Source: Paraburkholderia tuberum STM678
GTDB taxonomy: Bacteria; Pseudomonadota; Gammaproteobacteria; Burkholderiales; Burkholderiaceae
Assembly (NCBI RefSeq): GCF_902833905.1
Contig: NZ_CADFGP010000010.1
Coordinates: 143,948 to 207,947 of the forward strand
Length of the DNA: 64,000 nucleotides
Direction of reading: 5' to 3'
Under the pieces are notes generated by a model. That model did no database searches and was not told the DNA's origin. It was given only the letters and a program-made list of their open reading frames with translations. Both the position numbers and the translations under genes were made by a program. Below, one piece after another: positions 8,228-18,607 of this stretch (positions are counted from its first letter, which is position 1; each line of letters begins with the position of its first letter).

Positions 8228-11200
8228 GCGCCACCTCCGATCATCGCCGCGTCGAGCAGCGCCACCAGTTCGAACGGCGCACGCCGCCTGTGCACACCGG
8301 CGGCGCCGTCGACATCGCGCCAGTCGGGCCGCACGCCGCGCACGAACAGATACAGGTAGCCGCCGATATGCGTGTCGTATGCATAGTCGCGCACGCGCGT
8401 CTTCAGATAGCGATGCAGCGCGACCGTATAAAGCAGCGCCTGCAGGTGGTACGCGTGACTCGTCATCGCCGCTTCGAGCGGCGCGGCTGCGTAGTCGGCG
8501 GCGGTGTCGCCGAGATGGTTCGACTTCCAGTCGACGATCCAGAAGCGGCCGTCGTGCTCGACGATCATGTCGATAAATCCTTTGACGAACCCGCGCAGCA
8601 CGCCGGGCTCCAGCGCGACGTCGGGATAGCCGTATTCGATCAGCAGCTCGCGCAGCGCCGGAAAATCCAGCGACGGGGCCGCGAACAGAAACTCGAGTTC
8701 GTTCAGGCGCCGACGCGGATCGAGCCGCGCGAGCGTCATGCCCGGCACGAGTTCGGTCGAGACGACGTCGGCGATCAGCCGATGCATCATCGCGGGCAAG
8801 CGCGCGGCGAGCTCGGGCGCGGCCGGCGCCGGACGCTCGCGCAGCGCGCCGCGGATCGCGTCGGGCCAGGTGCGCGCCTCGGTAAAATCGGCGAGTTCGA
8901 ACATCCGATGCAGGCAATCGCCGGCCGCCGCGCCGCGCGGGAACGCGAGGATGTCGTCGTCGGCATGCGCCGGGGCGCTCGACGCGGCGAGCGGCGTGAG
9001 CAGCGGCGCGGAGGGTAGCGCATCGGCGATTTCATCGTGGTCGGGCCGCACGTCTTCCTGCGGCGCGTGCGCGTGGGCATCCGCGCTCCTGCCGCCGGCC
9101 GCGATCAGCCCGCTGAAACTTGCCATGCGCCACTGATCGCGCAACGGCCGCCGATTCGCGCGCGCGTGCAGATGCGTGCCCTGATCCCGCAGACTTTCGA
9201 GCGGCACGCGGCGCGTCACTTCGGGCAGCGCCCGCAACGTGACCGGTCCGCCCGCGAGCGCCTGCCAGCTCGCCGCGAGCGCGGCTTCGTCGGGCGGCTC
9301 GGCGAGCCAGGCGTCGAACGTGTGGCCGCTGCCGCCGACGAGCCAGTTCAGCACGCTGCGCCGCGACTCCTTCGTCGAGCGCGACGACAGATACGTGCCC
9401 GCGACCAGGTAGCAGCGATACACCGCGCGCGTGAGCGCCACATAGACGAGCCGCGCGCGTTCCGCCGCCTGCTCGCGCACCGCGTAACGCGAGGCGCGCT
9501 CGGCTTCCTCTTCGTCGCAACCGTAGTGCAGCACCGCGTCGCCGCTGTCGTCGTGATACTCGCGCGCATCGGGCAAGCCCGACGAGGGCGGCTCGCGCAA
9601 GCCGCCATCGTTCAGAAACGGACAGAACACGACCGCGTATTCGAGTCCCTTCGATTTATGGACCGTGACGATCTGCACGAGATTGCGATCCGACTCGAGC
9701 CGCAGTTGCGCCTCGTCACCGCCGCCCTGCTCGCGCTGCGCGGCGAGCCAGCGCAAGGTAGGCGCGATGCCGGGCTGGGTGGCCGCGCGCGCCTGTACGA
9801 GCTCGGCAAGATGGTTCACGTTGGTCAGCCGACGCTCACCGTCGACACCCGCGACGAGCCGCTGCGCGACGCGCAGTTCGCGCATCAGCGTGCGCCACAT
9901 CACCGCGAAGCCGCGTTCGTGCCACAGCATCCGGTAGCGCGAAAAACGCTCGACCCAGCCCATCGCGTCGGCGGCGTCGAGCGCTGGCGCGGGTTCGTCA
10001 ACGGCCTCGGCCGCGGGCGCATCGGCGACCTGCGTGAGACGCCACAGCGCGGCGGCATCGAGCCCGAGCCAGTCGGTGGCGAGCGCGGCGCGCAGGCGAC
10101 GCAGATCGCCGGGCGTGTCGATGGCGGCCAGCACGCGCTCGATCTGCTCGGCGTCGAGCGTCGCGAACACCGACGCCTGCGCAAGCTCCACGCTGCCGAC
10201 GCCCCACGCCGCGAGCACGCGTTTGACGAGGCTGCCCTGCTTGTGCGTCTGCACGAGCACGGCGATATCGCCCGGTGCGAGCGGCTTGTCGCCGATCGTC
10301 ACGACACCTTCGCGCGCCCCTCGCAAAAGCCGCACGATCTCGGCCGCGCACGCTTCGCTCGCGGCGCGCTGCGCGCTGCGTTTGTCCAGCGGCGTTGCGC
10401 CGCGCGGCAACGTCCAGATGCGGAAATCGCCGCCGCTCGCGTCGGGATCGGTAAACGGCGCGCGGCGCCGCTCACCCGCACGCACTGGCTGATAGTCGAG
10501 CCCGTCGAGCACGAACGCCTGGCGGTTCGCTTCGAAGATCCGGTTGCACGCCTCGACGATCGGTGCGGTCGAACGCTGGTTGACCGCGAGCGTGTAGCAC
10601 GCGGACGCCGACTCGCGCGCCGCGAGATACGTATGCAGATCCGCCGCGCGAAAACTGTAGATCGCCTGCTTCGGATCGCCGACGAGGAACAGCGGTCCCG
10701 CCGGCGCGAAGATGCGGCTGAAGATCGCGAATTGCAGCGGATCGGTGTCCTGGAACTCGTCGATCAGCGCGGCCGGATAGCGGCTACGCAATGCATCGGC
10801 GAGCCAGGCATGCGCGGCCAGTGCGCGATACAGATTCGCGAGCAGATCGTCGAACGATACAACGCGGCGCGTGCGCTTGCGCGCCACCAACTCGGCCGGC
10901 GCGTAGTCGAGCCATGTCTGCACCAGCGCGAGCCAGCGCGCGCGCTGCGCGGCCTCGGCGGCGACCACGGCCGCGGCCAGCGCGTCGGCATGCTCGAAGA
11001 ACGGATGTGCGGGCGGCTCGAACTTGACCTTGGTTGCCTTCTTCAACGCCGACGCCGTCAGCTTCAGCGCGGCGCGCGGCGGCGGCGCATGGCAGTCGCC
11101 CTGCGCGAAGTAGTCGGTCCACGCGGCGATCGCGGCGCTCACGTGATCGGGCTTGTGCGTGGTCTTGCTCAGGCGCTCCTGTGCCTCGGCCAGTAGCGCG

Positions 11201-11949
11201 ACGATCGCGTCGCGTTCGGCCCGCCAGATCGCGCACGCGACATCGAAGCCGGCCTGCGGATCGGCGCTTGCACCGGCCGCGTCGACGCTGCCCCAGCGCA
11301 ATTGCGCGAGCGGCTTTTTCAGGCGCCGTGCCAGTTGCTCGTCGAGCGACGCGGGACCGGCGCGCTTGGCCACCAGCCACGCGGCGAACGCCGGATGCGC
11401 ATGCGCGACCGGCTCGACTTGCTCGCGCCAGAAATCGGCGGCGAGTTCGAAACGCAGCGCCGCGTCGTCGGCTTCCATCTCGAACGCGAATGGCATCGCG
11501 GCCGCGAACGGCGCTTCCTGCAAGGCGCGCTGACAGAACGCGTGGATCGTGTGGATCGCGGCCTGATCGAACGTGCGCAGCGCGCGGCGCACGACCTTCA
11601 ACGCGGCCTCGCGCTCGATACCGCGCTCCGGCGCGAGCGTCGTTTCGAACAGCCGGCGGATGAACGGATCGTCGCCGTCGTCGTCCATCTCGATCGCGCG
11701 ATGCAGTTCCGCGAGACGGCCGCGTATGCGCTCGTGCAGCTCCGCGGTCGCGGCCTTCGTGAACGTGACGACGAGAATCTGATCCGCGTTCAGGTTCTTT
11801 TCCAGCAGCAGCCGCACGTACAGCGCGCAGATGTTCCACGTCTTGCCGGTGCCCGCCGACGCTTCGATCTGGTTCACGCCGTCGAGCGGACATGCGAACA
11901 CGTCGAGTTCGTCGGCGGCGAGGCTTTGATGGCGCAGCGCGTCGCTCAT
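8224..11949 (-). CDS. recB: Exodeoxyribonuclease V subunit beta, RecB helicase-nuclease
   Basis: 1241 aa. The ATG at 11949 overlaps the recC stop (ATGA). Helicase motifs: Walker A IEASAGTGKTWNI (about 28-40), VVTFTKAATAELHERIRGRL, LIDEFQDTDPLQF, LFLVGDPKQAIYSFRAADL, NQRSTAPIVEACNRIF, IVTVHKSKGLEYAVVFCP and LVYVALTRAVYRCYLV. The C-terminal nuclease domain is present with GFIDM and VDWKSN, the metal-binding Asp and Asp/Lys of the RecB nuclease family, so the enzyme should be nuclease-competent. Processes double-strand ends for RecA loading and degrades foreign linear DNA. E. coli RecB is 1180 aa, a close match. Confidence 0.97.
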   Translation of the reverse strand: MSDALRHQSLAADELDVFACPLDGVNQIEASAGTGKTWNICALYVRLLLEKNLNADQILVVTFTKAATAELHERIRGRLAELHRAIEMDDDGDDPFIRRLFETTLAPERGIEREAALKVVRRALRTFDQAAIHTIHAFCQRALQEAPFAAAMPFAFEMEADDAALRFELAADFWREQVEPVAHAHPAFAAWLVAKRAGPASLDEQLARRLKKPLAQLRWGSVDAAGASADPQAGFDVACAIWRAERDAIVALLAEAQERLSKTTHKPDHVSAAIAAWTDYFAQGDCHAPPPRAALKLTASALKKATKVKFEPPAHPFFEHADALAAAVVAAEAAQRARWLALVQTWLDYAPAELVARKRTRRVVSFDDLLANLYRALAAHAWLADALRSRYPAALIDEFQDTDPLQFAIFSRIFAPAGPLFLVGDPKQAIYSFRAADLHTYLAARESASACYTLAVNQRSTAPIVEACNRIFEANRQAFVLDGLDYQPVRAGERRRAPFTDPDASGGDFRIWTLPRGATPLDKRSAQRAASEACAAEIVRLLRGAREGVVTIGDKPLAPGDIAVLVQTHKQGSLVKRVLAAWGVGSVELAQASVFATLDAEQIERVLAAIDTPGDLRRLRAALATDWLGLDAAALWRLTQVADAPAAEAVDEPAPALDAADAMGWVERFSRYRMLWHERGFAVMWRTLMRELRVAQRLVAGVDGERRLTNVNHLAELVQARAATQPGIAPTLRWLAAQREQGGGDEAQLRLESDRNLVQIVTVHKSKGLEYAVVFCPFLNDGGLREPPSSGLPDAREYHDDSGDAVLHYGCDEEEAERASRYAVREQAAERARLVYVALTRAVYRCYLVAGTYLSSRSTKESRRSVLNWLVGGSGHTFDAWLAEPPDEAALAASWQALAGGPVTLRALPEVTRRVPLESLRDQGTHLHARANRRPLRDQWRMASFSGLIAAGGRSADAHAHAPQEDVRPDHDEIADALPSAPLLTPLAASSAPAHADDDILAFPRGAAAGDCLHRMFELADFTEARTWPDAIRGALRERPAPAAPELAARLPAMMHRLIADVVSTELVPGMTLARLDPRRRLNELEFLFAAPSLDFPALRELLIEYGYPDVALEPGVLRGFVKGFIDMIVEHDGRFWIVDWKSNHLGDTAADYAAAPLEAAMTSHAYHLQALLYTVALHRYLKTRVRDYAYDTHIGGYLYLFVRGVRPDWRDVDGAAGVHRRRAPFELVALLDAAMIGGGA

Positions 11950-14900
11950 GAGGCGCTCCGCAAATGCTGGATCAGTGGCTTGAAGACGATCGCGGCGAGG
12001 CTGCCGAACGGTTCGTCGAGCGTGAGCGGTGTGCCGCGCAGCGCGATGCGCAACGCGGGGTCGTCGGATTCGCCGCGCACGCGGTCGTTGACCCATACGC
12101 CTTGCGCCGCCGATTCGCTTTCGCTGAGCCGCGCCCATGCGCTTTTCGGGAAAAAGCGCAGCGGCAGCCGGCGGCCGGCATTGAAGAGCGCAGCCAACGG
12201 CGCGAGCTCGTCGAGCGGAGCCGCGACGGGCGCGAGCTCGAAGCTCTCGCCGCTGCCGTGCCATACGGTGCGGCGCGGGCCGTCCGGCTGCGCCGCGCAA
12301 TAGACCAGATGCGCGAGCCACGCGGACAGATAGTCGCGCGCGCTGGCTTTGGCATAACGAAAGATCACTTGTCCCGTTCCGGTCAGCAGGTTCAACGTGC
12401 CGCGCAATTGCAGCGGCGTTTCGGCGGACTCGAGCAACAGCGCGTCGTAGTCGCCAAACAGGGAGACGGCGCTGTCGGTGCCATCGCCGCCTTGCGGCCA
12501 GCGCGGCGAGACGTCGAGCACGAACGGCAAGCGCTCGACGCCCGCGGCCACTTCGCGCCGCACGCTTTGCGCCAACTGCCGCAGCGCGGACAGCTCGCGC
12601 GCGCGCCAGACCGCGCCGGTCGCGCCGCCGGGCAACTCGGGGCTCGCCTCGGCGACGCGCTGCACGCGGCTGTAGATCACCTCGTCGTCGGTGCCGGCGT
12701 CTAGCAGGACCGGCAGCAGGCGCTCGGCGAGTGCGTCGCGGCCCGCATAGTCGAGATCGAACGGCTCGGTGTCGAGCAACTCGCCCTGCGCATCCGACAA
12801 CGCGATTCCGAGCCGGTCGCGCAGCAGTGCGCGCGCCGGATGACGCCAGAAGCGCACGAAGTCGTCGAACTCCACCTCGTGCATATCTTCCGGCGGCAGC
12901 GGTTGATCGAAGAACGGCGTGGCGGCGGCATGCTGCGGTTCGGCAAGCAGCGTGGCCAGCTCGGCGCGATTGGCGTCGTAGGTGAACAGGTCGGGCTTCG
13001 CCGCGAAGTAGTCCGACGCGAACGCCTGCAACGGATGCTCGACGATGAACTCGCGCCGCGCGCTGTCGACCCCGGCCGGACTCGCGTCCTCGCCCGCCGA
13101 CACCTGCGCGAGATGATCGAGCAGTTCGTCGACGAGCGCGGCCGGCGGCAGCGGCGCGTTATCGCGAATGCTGCGGCCGGTGTAGGCGATGAAGAGCCGC
13201 TCGCGCGCGGCGAGCAGCAGATCGAGGAACAGATTGCGCTCGTCGTCGCGGCGCTGACGATCGCCGGCCTTGCCAAACGCGGCCATCAGGTCGAACTCGT
13301 CGGCACGCGCGAGCGACGGCAGCACGCCGTCGTCCATGCCGAGCAGGCAGACCACGCGGAACGGCAAACCGCGCAAGCTCGTCAGCGAAGAAAACGTCAC
13401 GCTGCCCCACGGCACGCCGCCGCGTGCGGGGTCATCGAGCGCTTCGGTGAGCGCGGTGCGCACCACCGAGGCCGGCAGCAACACATCATGCGCGCCGGCC
13501 TGCATCGCGGCGCTCATCGCATCGAGCGCGTCGCGCACGGCCGCGAGCGAATCGGCGAACTCGACGCCGCCGTCGAAGCACTGCCCGAGCGTTTCGAGCA
13601 GCAGTTGCGACCAGTCGGACGGCGTGCGCTCGATCGCGCAGCTCGCCGCGAAGCTGTCGATGTCGTCGACGAAACGCGACAGACGGCCGAGCAGTTCAGC
13701 ATCCGAACCGCCCGCGCCTTCGACCGGCAGCCACGCATCGACCGGCTCGCCGCCTGCCGGCATCGCGTAGCCGAGGTACAGGCGCGTCAGCGCATCGGCG
13801 AACGTATGACGCGCGACCGGTACGTGCTCGCCGACCGGTTCGAGCGGCGCGAGCCCGCGCCGCGCGCCGGCGGCCGCGAGCCATTCCTGCGCGGCTTCGA
13901 GCGAATTCGCATCGATGCCGTAGCGCACCGCGACCGCGTCGACGCGCAGCCATTCGATCAGATCCGGCGCGCCGACGCTGCGCTCGGGCAGCGCGAGCCA
14001 GTCGAGCAACAGACGCGCGACCGGATTGGCCTGCGACGGCGGCAGGCCGGTAATGCGGTACGGAATGCGACGCGTGTCGCCGGCGGGCGTGGTGCCGAAC
14101 ACCGCATCGATCAGCGGACCGGCCGCCGCGAGATCGGACACGGCGACCAGCACGTCGGACGGCTGTAGATCGTCGAATTCGTCGAACCAGCCGAGCAGGC
14201 GATCGTGCAGCACTTCGAGCTGCCGGGACAGGCTATGACAGACGTGCACCTCGATACCGCGCTCGATAGGCAACTCGTCGGCATCGGCCTCATTGCGCAA
14301 AGCGAGAATGCCGTTCTGCACGGCGGCGAGCCAGCTCGGCTCCGGGTTTTCGGTGAAGTCGCCGGTCTCGGCCGATGCGGCGCTTTCGGTCAGCTCGTGC
14401 AGCATATGCAGCTGCGCCTGAGTCTGGCGGCCCCATTCGGCGAGCAGCGGATGACCGACTTCCTGATAGTCGAGCTGCCCCGCCGCGTCGAGTGCCTGCA
14501 CGCGCCCTTCGCTGACCACGTCGAACCAGAACTCGCGGCACGGGTTCATCACGTACAGACGCACGTCGATCCAGCGCGACAGCGCGCGCAGCAACGCGAT
14601 ATGCAGCGGCGGCATGGTCGGCAGCGCGAACACGCTGACCGCCTCGGGCCATTGCGCGTTCGAGATCGCCTCGAGATCGAGCGCCGCGATTTCATCGAGG
14701 AACCGATACGCGGGCGGCAGCGCGGCCGCGGATGTTTGCGCATGACCGCCGGCCTGCGCGAGCTCGGCGAGCACCGCGCGCCACAGCGCCGCCTGCCAGC
14801 GCTCGTCCTCGCGCGCCGCGTCGCTCGCGCCGGTCAGACGCGGACCGGTGTCGTCAGCCGCGCCGCTCGCGAAGATCGAGCCGCCCTTGTGCCATTGCAG

Positions 14901-15338
14901 CAGCCATTCGGGGCGATAAGTCAGATAGTGATCGAGCACGGTCGCGACGCGCCGCGCGAGTTCGTAGCGCATCGACGCGTCGGCCGCATCGAGATAGGTG
15001 CGCAGACGCGGCGACGCGTTCCACGGCAGCGCTTCGTCTGAGTCGTCGAGCAGCCGGTAGCAGCGCCACACGAGCCGGTCCGGCGCGAACGGCGAATGCT
15101 TCGGCACCTCGATCACGCCGCCGATCTGCGCCCACAGCCATTGCGCGAGATAACCAAAGTTAACGTTCGCGCAGATGCCTTGGCGCGCGGCGATATCGAG
15201 CTCGAGCCGCCGGCGCACGGCCGCGCTCGGCACGATCACGGGCCGCGCGGTCCACGGGTCGGACGGCGCTTGCGCGAGGTCGCCGAGCAGCGCGCCCACC
15301 AGCGTTTCGTAGCGGTTCGAGTAGAAGAGCTGAAGCAT
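11946..15338 (-). CDS. recC: Exodeoxyribonuclease V subunit gamma, RecC
   Basis: 1130 aa, near the E. coli length (1122). Start at MLQLFYSNRYETLVGAL (ATG 15338), the typical RecC N-terminus; the frame is open further upstream but that part is not RecC-like, and the ribosome binding site is weak (GGAA). Conserved blocks: RRIPYRITGLPPSQANP, VTFSSLTSLRGLPFRVVCLL GMDDGVLP, LFLDLLLAARERLFIAYTG and the C-terminal region with LLTGTGQVIFRYAKASARD. RecC holds the Chi-recognition channel and is an inactivated helicase. First gene of the recCBD operon, with both downstream junctions overlapping by four bases (translational coupling). Confidence 0.95.
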   Translation of the reverse strand: MLQLFYSNRYETLVGALLGDLAQAPSDPWTARPVIVPSAAVRRRLELDIAARQGICANVNFGYLAQWLWAQIGGVIEVPKHSPFAPDRLVWRCYRLLDDSDEALPWNASPRLRTYLDAADASMRYELARRVATVLDHYLTYRPEWLLQWHKGGSIFASGAADDTGPRLTGASDAAREDERWQAALWRAVLAELAQAGGHAQTSAAALPPAYRFLDEIAALDLEAISNAQWPEAVSVFALPTMPPLHIALLRALSRWIDVRLYVMNPCREFWFDVVSEGRVQALDAAGQLDYQEVGHPLLAEWGRQTQAQLHMLHELTESAASAETGDFTENPEPSWLAAVQNGILALRNEADADELPIERGIEVHVCHSLSRQLEVLHDRLLGWFDEFDDLQPSDVLVAVSDLAAAGPLIDAVFGTTPAGDTRRIPYRITGLPPSQANPVARLLLDWLALPERSVGAPDLIEWLRVDAVAVRYGIDANSLEAAQEWLAAAGARRGLAPLEPVGEHVPVARHTFADALTRLYLGYAMPAGGEPVDAWLPVEGAGGSDAELLGRLSRFVDDIDSFAASCAIERTPSDWSQLLLETLGQCFDGGVEFADSLAAVRDALDAMSAAMQAGAHDVLLPASVVRTALTEALDDPARGGVPWGSVTFSSLTSLRGLPFRVVCLLGMDDGVLPSLARADEFDLMAAFGKAGDRQRRDDERNLFLDLLLAARERLFIAYTGRSIRDNAPLPPAALVDELLDHLAQVSAGEDASPAGVDSARREFIVEHPLQAFASDYFAAKPDLFTYDANRAELATLLAEPQHAAATPFFDQPLPPEDMHEVEFDDFVRFWRHPARALLRDRLGIALSDAQGELLDTEPFDLDYAGRDALAERLLPVLLDAGTDDEVIYSRVQRVAEASPELPGGATGAVWRARELSALRQLAQSVRREVAAGVERLPFVLDVSPRWPQGGDGTDSAVSLFGDYDALLLESAETPLQLRGTLNLLTGTGQVIFRYAKASARDYLSAWLAHLVYCAAQPDGPRRTVWHGSGESFELAPVAAPLDELAPLAALFNAGRRLPLRFFPKSAWARLSESESAAQGVWVNDRVRGESDDPALRIALRGTPLTLDEPFGSLAAIVFKPLIQHLRSAS

Positions 15339-15551
15339 GGATTCCAGATCACATTTGGCACGCTGATGGCCCGCGAACGATGCGCACGAGCCACGGCGGA
15401 CATTGAAGCGACAGCATAACAAACCCATCCCCAGGGCATAACCCGGCCGAATGGGCGAGGTCAGAACGCGCGCAAAATCAGTTAGACTCGACGGCAGTTT
15501 CGCGCTGTCTTTCCAACTACGGTTTTCTCGGTGAATGGATTCAGGTAGTCG

Positions 15552-18092
15552 ATGCGCTATTCGGTCGAAATAAGAAAATTCCTTTATAGCCAGTATTTTT
15601 ATGGCGGCCTGCGCATCGCGGTCGGCGTGTCGTTACCGGCCATCCTGTGCCTGATCGTGTTTCACAATCGTGACCTCGGCTTCACGATCGCGACCGGCGC
15701 GCTCGGCGCCTGCGTCGTCGACATGCCGGGCCCGCTCAAGTACAAGCACAACGAGATGCTGGCCTGCTCGGTGATCGGCTTTCTGTCCGCGCTCGCCACC
15801 GGCCTCGCCACCGTCAATCCGCTCGCGCTGTGGTGCACGGTCGTGCCGCTCACGTTCGTGCTGTCGCTAATCGTCGTGTACGGCAATCGCTGGCCGCAGA
15901 TCAGCTTCGCGACGCTGTTCATGATGATCATGACGCTGGAGGAGCACTTCACGCCCTTGCAGGCGCTCGTCAACGCGTCGTGGATCCTGCTCGGCGGTCT
16001 CTGGTACACGTACTGGTCGACCTTCGTGAGCCGCTGGATGATGCATCGGATCGAGCAGCAGGCGCTCGCCGAAAGCGTGTTCGCGTGCGCGGACTATCTG
16101 CTCGCGCGCGCCGCCTTTTACGATCTCGACAACGATCTCGACGAGTGCTATCGCAACCTCGTCGACAAGCAGATCTCCGCGGTCGATCGCCAGGACGCCG
16201 CGCGCGACATCGTGCTGCGCAATCTGCTCAAGTTGAAGCGCGGCAAGCTCGAACCACGCCGCGCGATGCTCTACAACCTGTTCATCAATAGCGTCGATCT
16301 GCACGAGCTGTTCGTCGGCGCGCAAACCGATTACCCGCTCGTGCGCAGCACGTTCGGCGGCTCCGATCTGCTGGTGTTCTATCGCGATCTGATCCGCAAG
16401 GCGGCCGAAGATCTCGAGGAGATCGGCCTCGCGGTGCTGCAGGACCAGGCGCCGCGCATGCGCGTGAACGTGAAGGCGGAATTGCGCGCGATCGAGTATG
16501 AAATCGAACTGATGCGCAAGCAGGAGCTGCCGACGCAGAACCCGGAGGCGTATTCGGCCGTGTCGTCGAATTTCCGCCGCATCTGGAGCGCCACGCGGCT
16601 GATCGACAAGATGCGCCGAAGCCTTGCCACCGAGCCGAGCCCGACCGAAACCGAACTGCGCATCGACCAGGCGCTGAGCCGTTTCGTGTCGAGCCGGCGC
16701 GTGCCGTTCGGGCAGATCCTGTCGAATCTGACAATGGCCTCGCCGAGCTTTCGACACGCGTTGCGCGTGACGATCGCGGTCGCCGTGGGCTTCTGGCTCG
16801 GCCGCCTGCTGCCGCTCACGAACGCGTACTGGATCGTGATGACCACCGTGATCATTCTGAAGCCCGGCTACTCGCTGACCAAGCAGCGCAACGGGCAGCG
16901 GATCATCGGCACGCTGATCGGCTGCGCGGCGAGCATCGCGCTGACCATCTTCGTGAAGGAGCCGCACATCCTGATGGTCGTGATGTTCGCGTCGATGGTG
17001 ATGAGTTACAGCCTGCTGCTGTTCAACTACACGGCGAGCGTCGTGTTCACGTCATCGTATGTGCTGCTGCTGTTCCATCTGCTCGCGCCGGGCAGCATGC
17101 GCATCATCGGCGAGCGCGCGATCGACACCGTAGTCGGCTGCGCGATCGCGATCGCGGCGAGCCACCTGTTCCCGTACTGGGAGTACCGCTTGATGGGCAA
17201 GCTCGTCAACAACATGATCAGCGCGACGCGGCAGTATCTCGAAGCGAGCTGGTGGTGGAGCGGCAAACCGGCCGCGGCGGTGGTCGCGGCCGTGACCGAA
17301 GCGGGCGCGCGCGCGCCGGCGGCGGCGATGGCGGATCCGGCGATCGGCTTTGGCGGCCCGGCGCTCGCCGTCGCCGTCGCCGGCTCCGGCTCCGGCTCCG
17401 GCGCCGGAGCCGAAGTGGCGGGTGGCGTCGGTGCGCGCGGCGCTGGGCGCGCCGGCGTGGCACAGCCGGTCGCCGACGCCAATGCCGAGGCGAACGCGGG
17501 CGAGGCCAGCCATGACACCACCACGATCCGCAACGCGACCGCGCGCCCGGCAAGCGGTGCATCGGTCGCCGCTGCCGCCGCGGCGACCGCGCTCGACCGC
17601 GATTACCGTTATCGGCTCGCGCGCAAGAACGTTCACGTTGCGTTCGCGAATCTCGGTCAGGCGTTCCAGCGGATGATGCTCGAACCGAAGTCCGCGCAGA
17701 AGTTCGTGCCGGAGTTGAACGGTCTGCTGGTGCGCAGCCATGTGCTCGCGTCGCAGATCACGGCCGCCGCGCCACTGTTGCGCACTTCCGCGCAACAGCA
17801 GCACCAGGTCGAGGATATCTCGCTACAGCCGCTGCAGCGCGCTTTGAGCCTCGTGCGCGACAACCTGAGCGCCGCCGAAGCCGGCACCGCGTTGCCCGCC
17901 GAGCAGGGCGAGCAGATCAAACTGATGAGTCGCGAGCTCGATGCGATGGTCGTCGAAACGGAGAAATCGCCGGACTATACGGCCGATGCCGTGCATGACA
18001 CGAAGCTGCTCGCGCATCAATGCAAGCAGATGCTCGCGGCGTCCGCGCAGATTCGCAAAGACGCGAGCATGATCCGGCTACCGGAGGAGTGA
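15552..18092 (+). CDS. FUSC-family (YccS/AaeB-like) inner-membrane transporter
   Basis: 846 aa with the two-block layout of FUSC proteins: an N-terminal cluster of six membrane segments (about 20-160, e.g. LRIAVGVSLPAILCLIVF, SLIVVYGNRWPQISFATLF), a cytoplasmic helical region (about 165-405), a second cluster (about 405-545, with LPLTNAYWIVMTTVIILKPG) and a C-terminal helical domain. The family includes YccS, YhfK and the aromatic-acid exporter AaeB. Odd feature: about residues 565-680 are a low-complexity Ala/Gly/Ser insertion (a GSGSGSGAGAE stretch from three tandem GGCTCC units at 17382-17399) splitting the last domain. Substrate unknown. No linked membrane-fusion protein, so aromatic-acid export is not supported by context. 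Confidence 0.85.
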   Translation: MRYSVEIRKFLYSQYFYGGLRIAVGVSLPAILCLIVFHNRDLGFTIATGALGACVVDMPGPLKYKHNEMLACSVIGFLSALATGLATVNPLALWCTVVPLTFVLSLIVVYGNRWPQISFATLFMMIMTLEEHFTPLQALVNASWILLGGLWYTYWSTFVSRWMMHRIEQQALAESVFACADYLLARAAFYDLDNDLDECYRNLVDKQISAVDRQDAARDIVLRNLLKLKRGKLEPRRAMLYNLFINSVDLHELFVGAQTDYPLVRSTFGGSDLLVFYRDLIRKAAEDLEEIGLAVLQDQAPRMRVNVKAELRAIEYEIELMRKQELPTQNPEAYSAVSSNFRRIWSATRLIDKMRRSLATEPSPTETELRIDQALSRFVSSRRVPFGQILSNLTMASPSFRHALRVTIAVAVGFWLGRLLPLTNAYWIVMTTVIILKPGYSLTKQRNGQRIIGTLIGCAASIALTIFVKEPHILMVVMFASMVMSYSLLLFNYTASVVFTSSYVLLLFHLLAPGSMRIIGERAIDTVVGCAIAIAASHLFPYWEYRLMGKLVNNMISATRQYLEASWWWSGKPAAAVVAAVTEAGARAPAAAMADPAIGFGGPALAVAVAGSGSGSGAGAEVAGGVGARGAGRAGVAQPVADANAEANAGEASHDTTTIRNATARPASGASVAAAAAATALDRDYRYRLARKNVHVAFANLGQAFQRMMLEPKSAQKFVPELNGLLVRSHVLASQITAAAPLLRTSAQQQHQVEDISLQPLQRALSLVRDNLSAAEAGTALPAEQGEQIKLMSRELDAMVVETEKSPDYTADAVHDTKLLAHQCKQMLAASAQIRKDASMIRLPEE

Positions 18093-18111
18093 AGCAGGAA
18101 GCGCGCGGGCG

Positions 18112-18321
18112 TTATTGCGCGGCGCCGCTCGCCGGTTTCATCGCGGTGGCCGCCGCGGCTGCCTGCGAAGCCACTGGCGGCACCTGCGTGGGCTGGCTGT
18201 CGAACTCGTGCTTTTCGCGGATCGCGTTATAGAACAGCGTGGCAATCACCAGCAGGATCGCCACCACGATAAAGACGGAGATGCCAAAGGTCGGATTCTT
18301 CTTGCGCGGCGGTCTGGTCAT
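18112..18321 (-). CDS. Small single-pass membrane protein (69 aa)
   Basis: ATG at 18321. A basic N-terminus (MTRPPRKKNPTFG) leads into one membrane helix (about 14-31, SVFIVVAILLVIATLFYN), then a polar, Ala/Pro-rich tail. By the positive-inside rule the tail is periplasmic. Convergent with the FUSC gene, 20 bases away. Length and layout are typical of poorly characterised small inner-membrane proteins. Function unknown. Confidence 0.65.
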   Translation of the reverse strand: MTRPPRKKNPTFGISVFIVVAILLVIATLFYNAIREKHEFDSQPTQVPPVASQAAAAATAMKPASGAAQ

Positions 18322-18607
18322 GAAGCGGGCTCGATTCGCGAAGCAGTCGCGGATGGGTCGGAGAAGGCGGCATTCTACGCCCAGTGGGCTTGCACGCGGC
18401 TTGCAGCCGGGGGAGCAGCATGGATGCGCTGTGGCGCGTTTACTGTCGAGGCAGCAAGCGGCGCTCCTGACGGCACGCGGTCTGCCTCGTGTCGCTGCTG
18501 GTGATTTTGGTCTGTGCTCTCCCGTCGCCTTAAATGCATCGACCCCGTCGCCATCGTAGCGAACCCGTGTTCCGTTCGTTCGTCACCGCCCCATCGCATG
18601 TCGCGCG

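Noticed and set aside
7049..8359. Long open frames on the plus strand opposite recD
   Set aside because: Arg-rich, low-complexity products mirroring the recD codons, the usual antisense artefact of high-GC DNA; recD itself has all helicase motifs.
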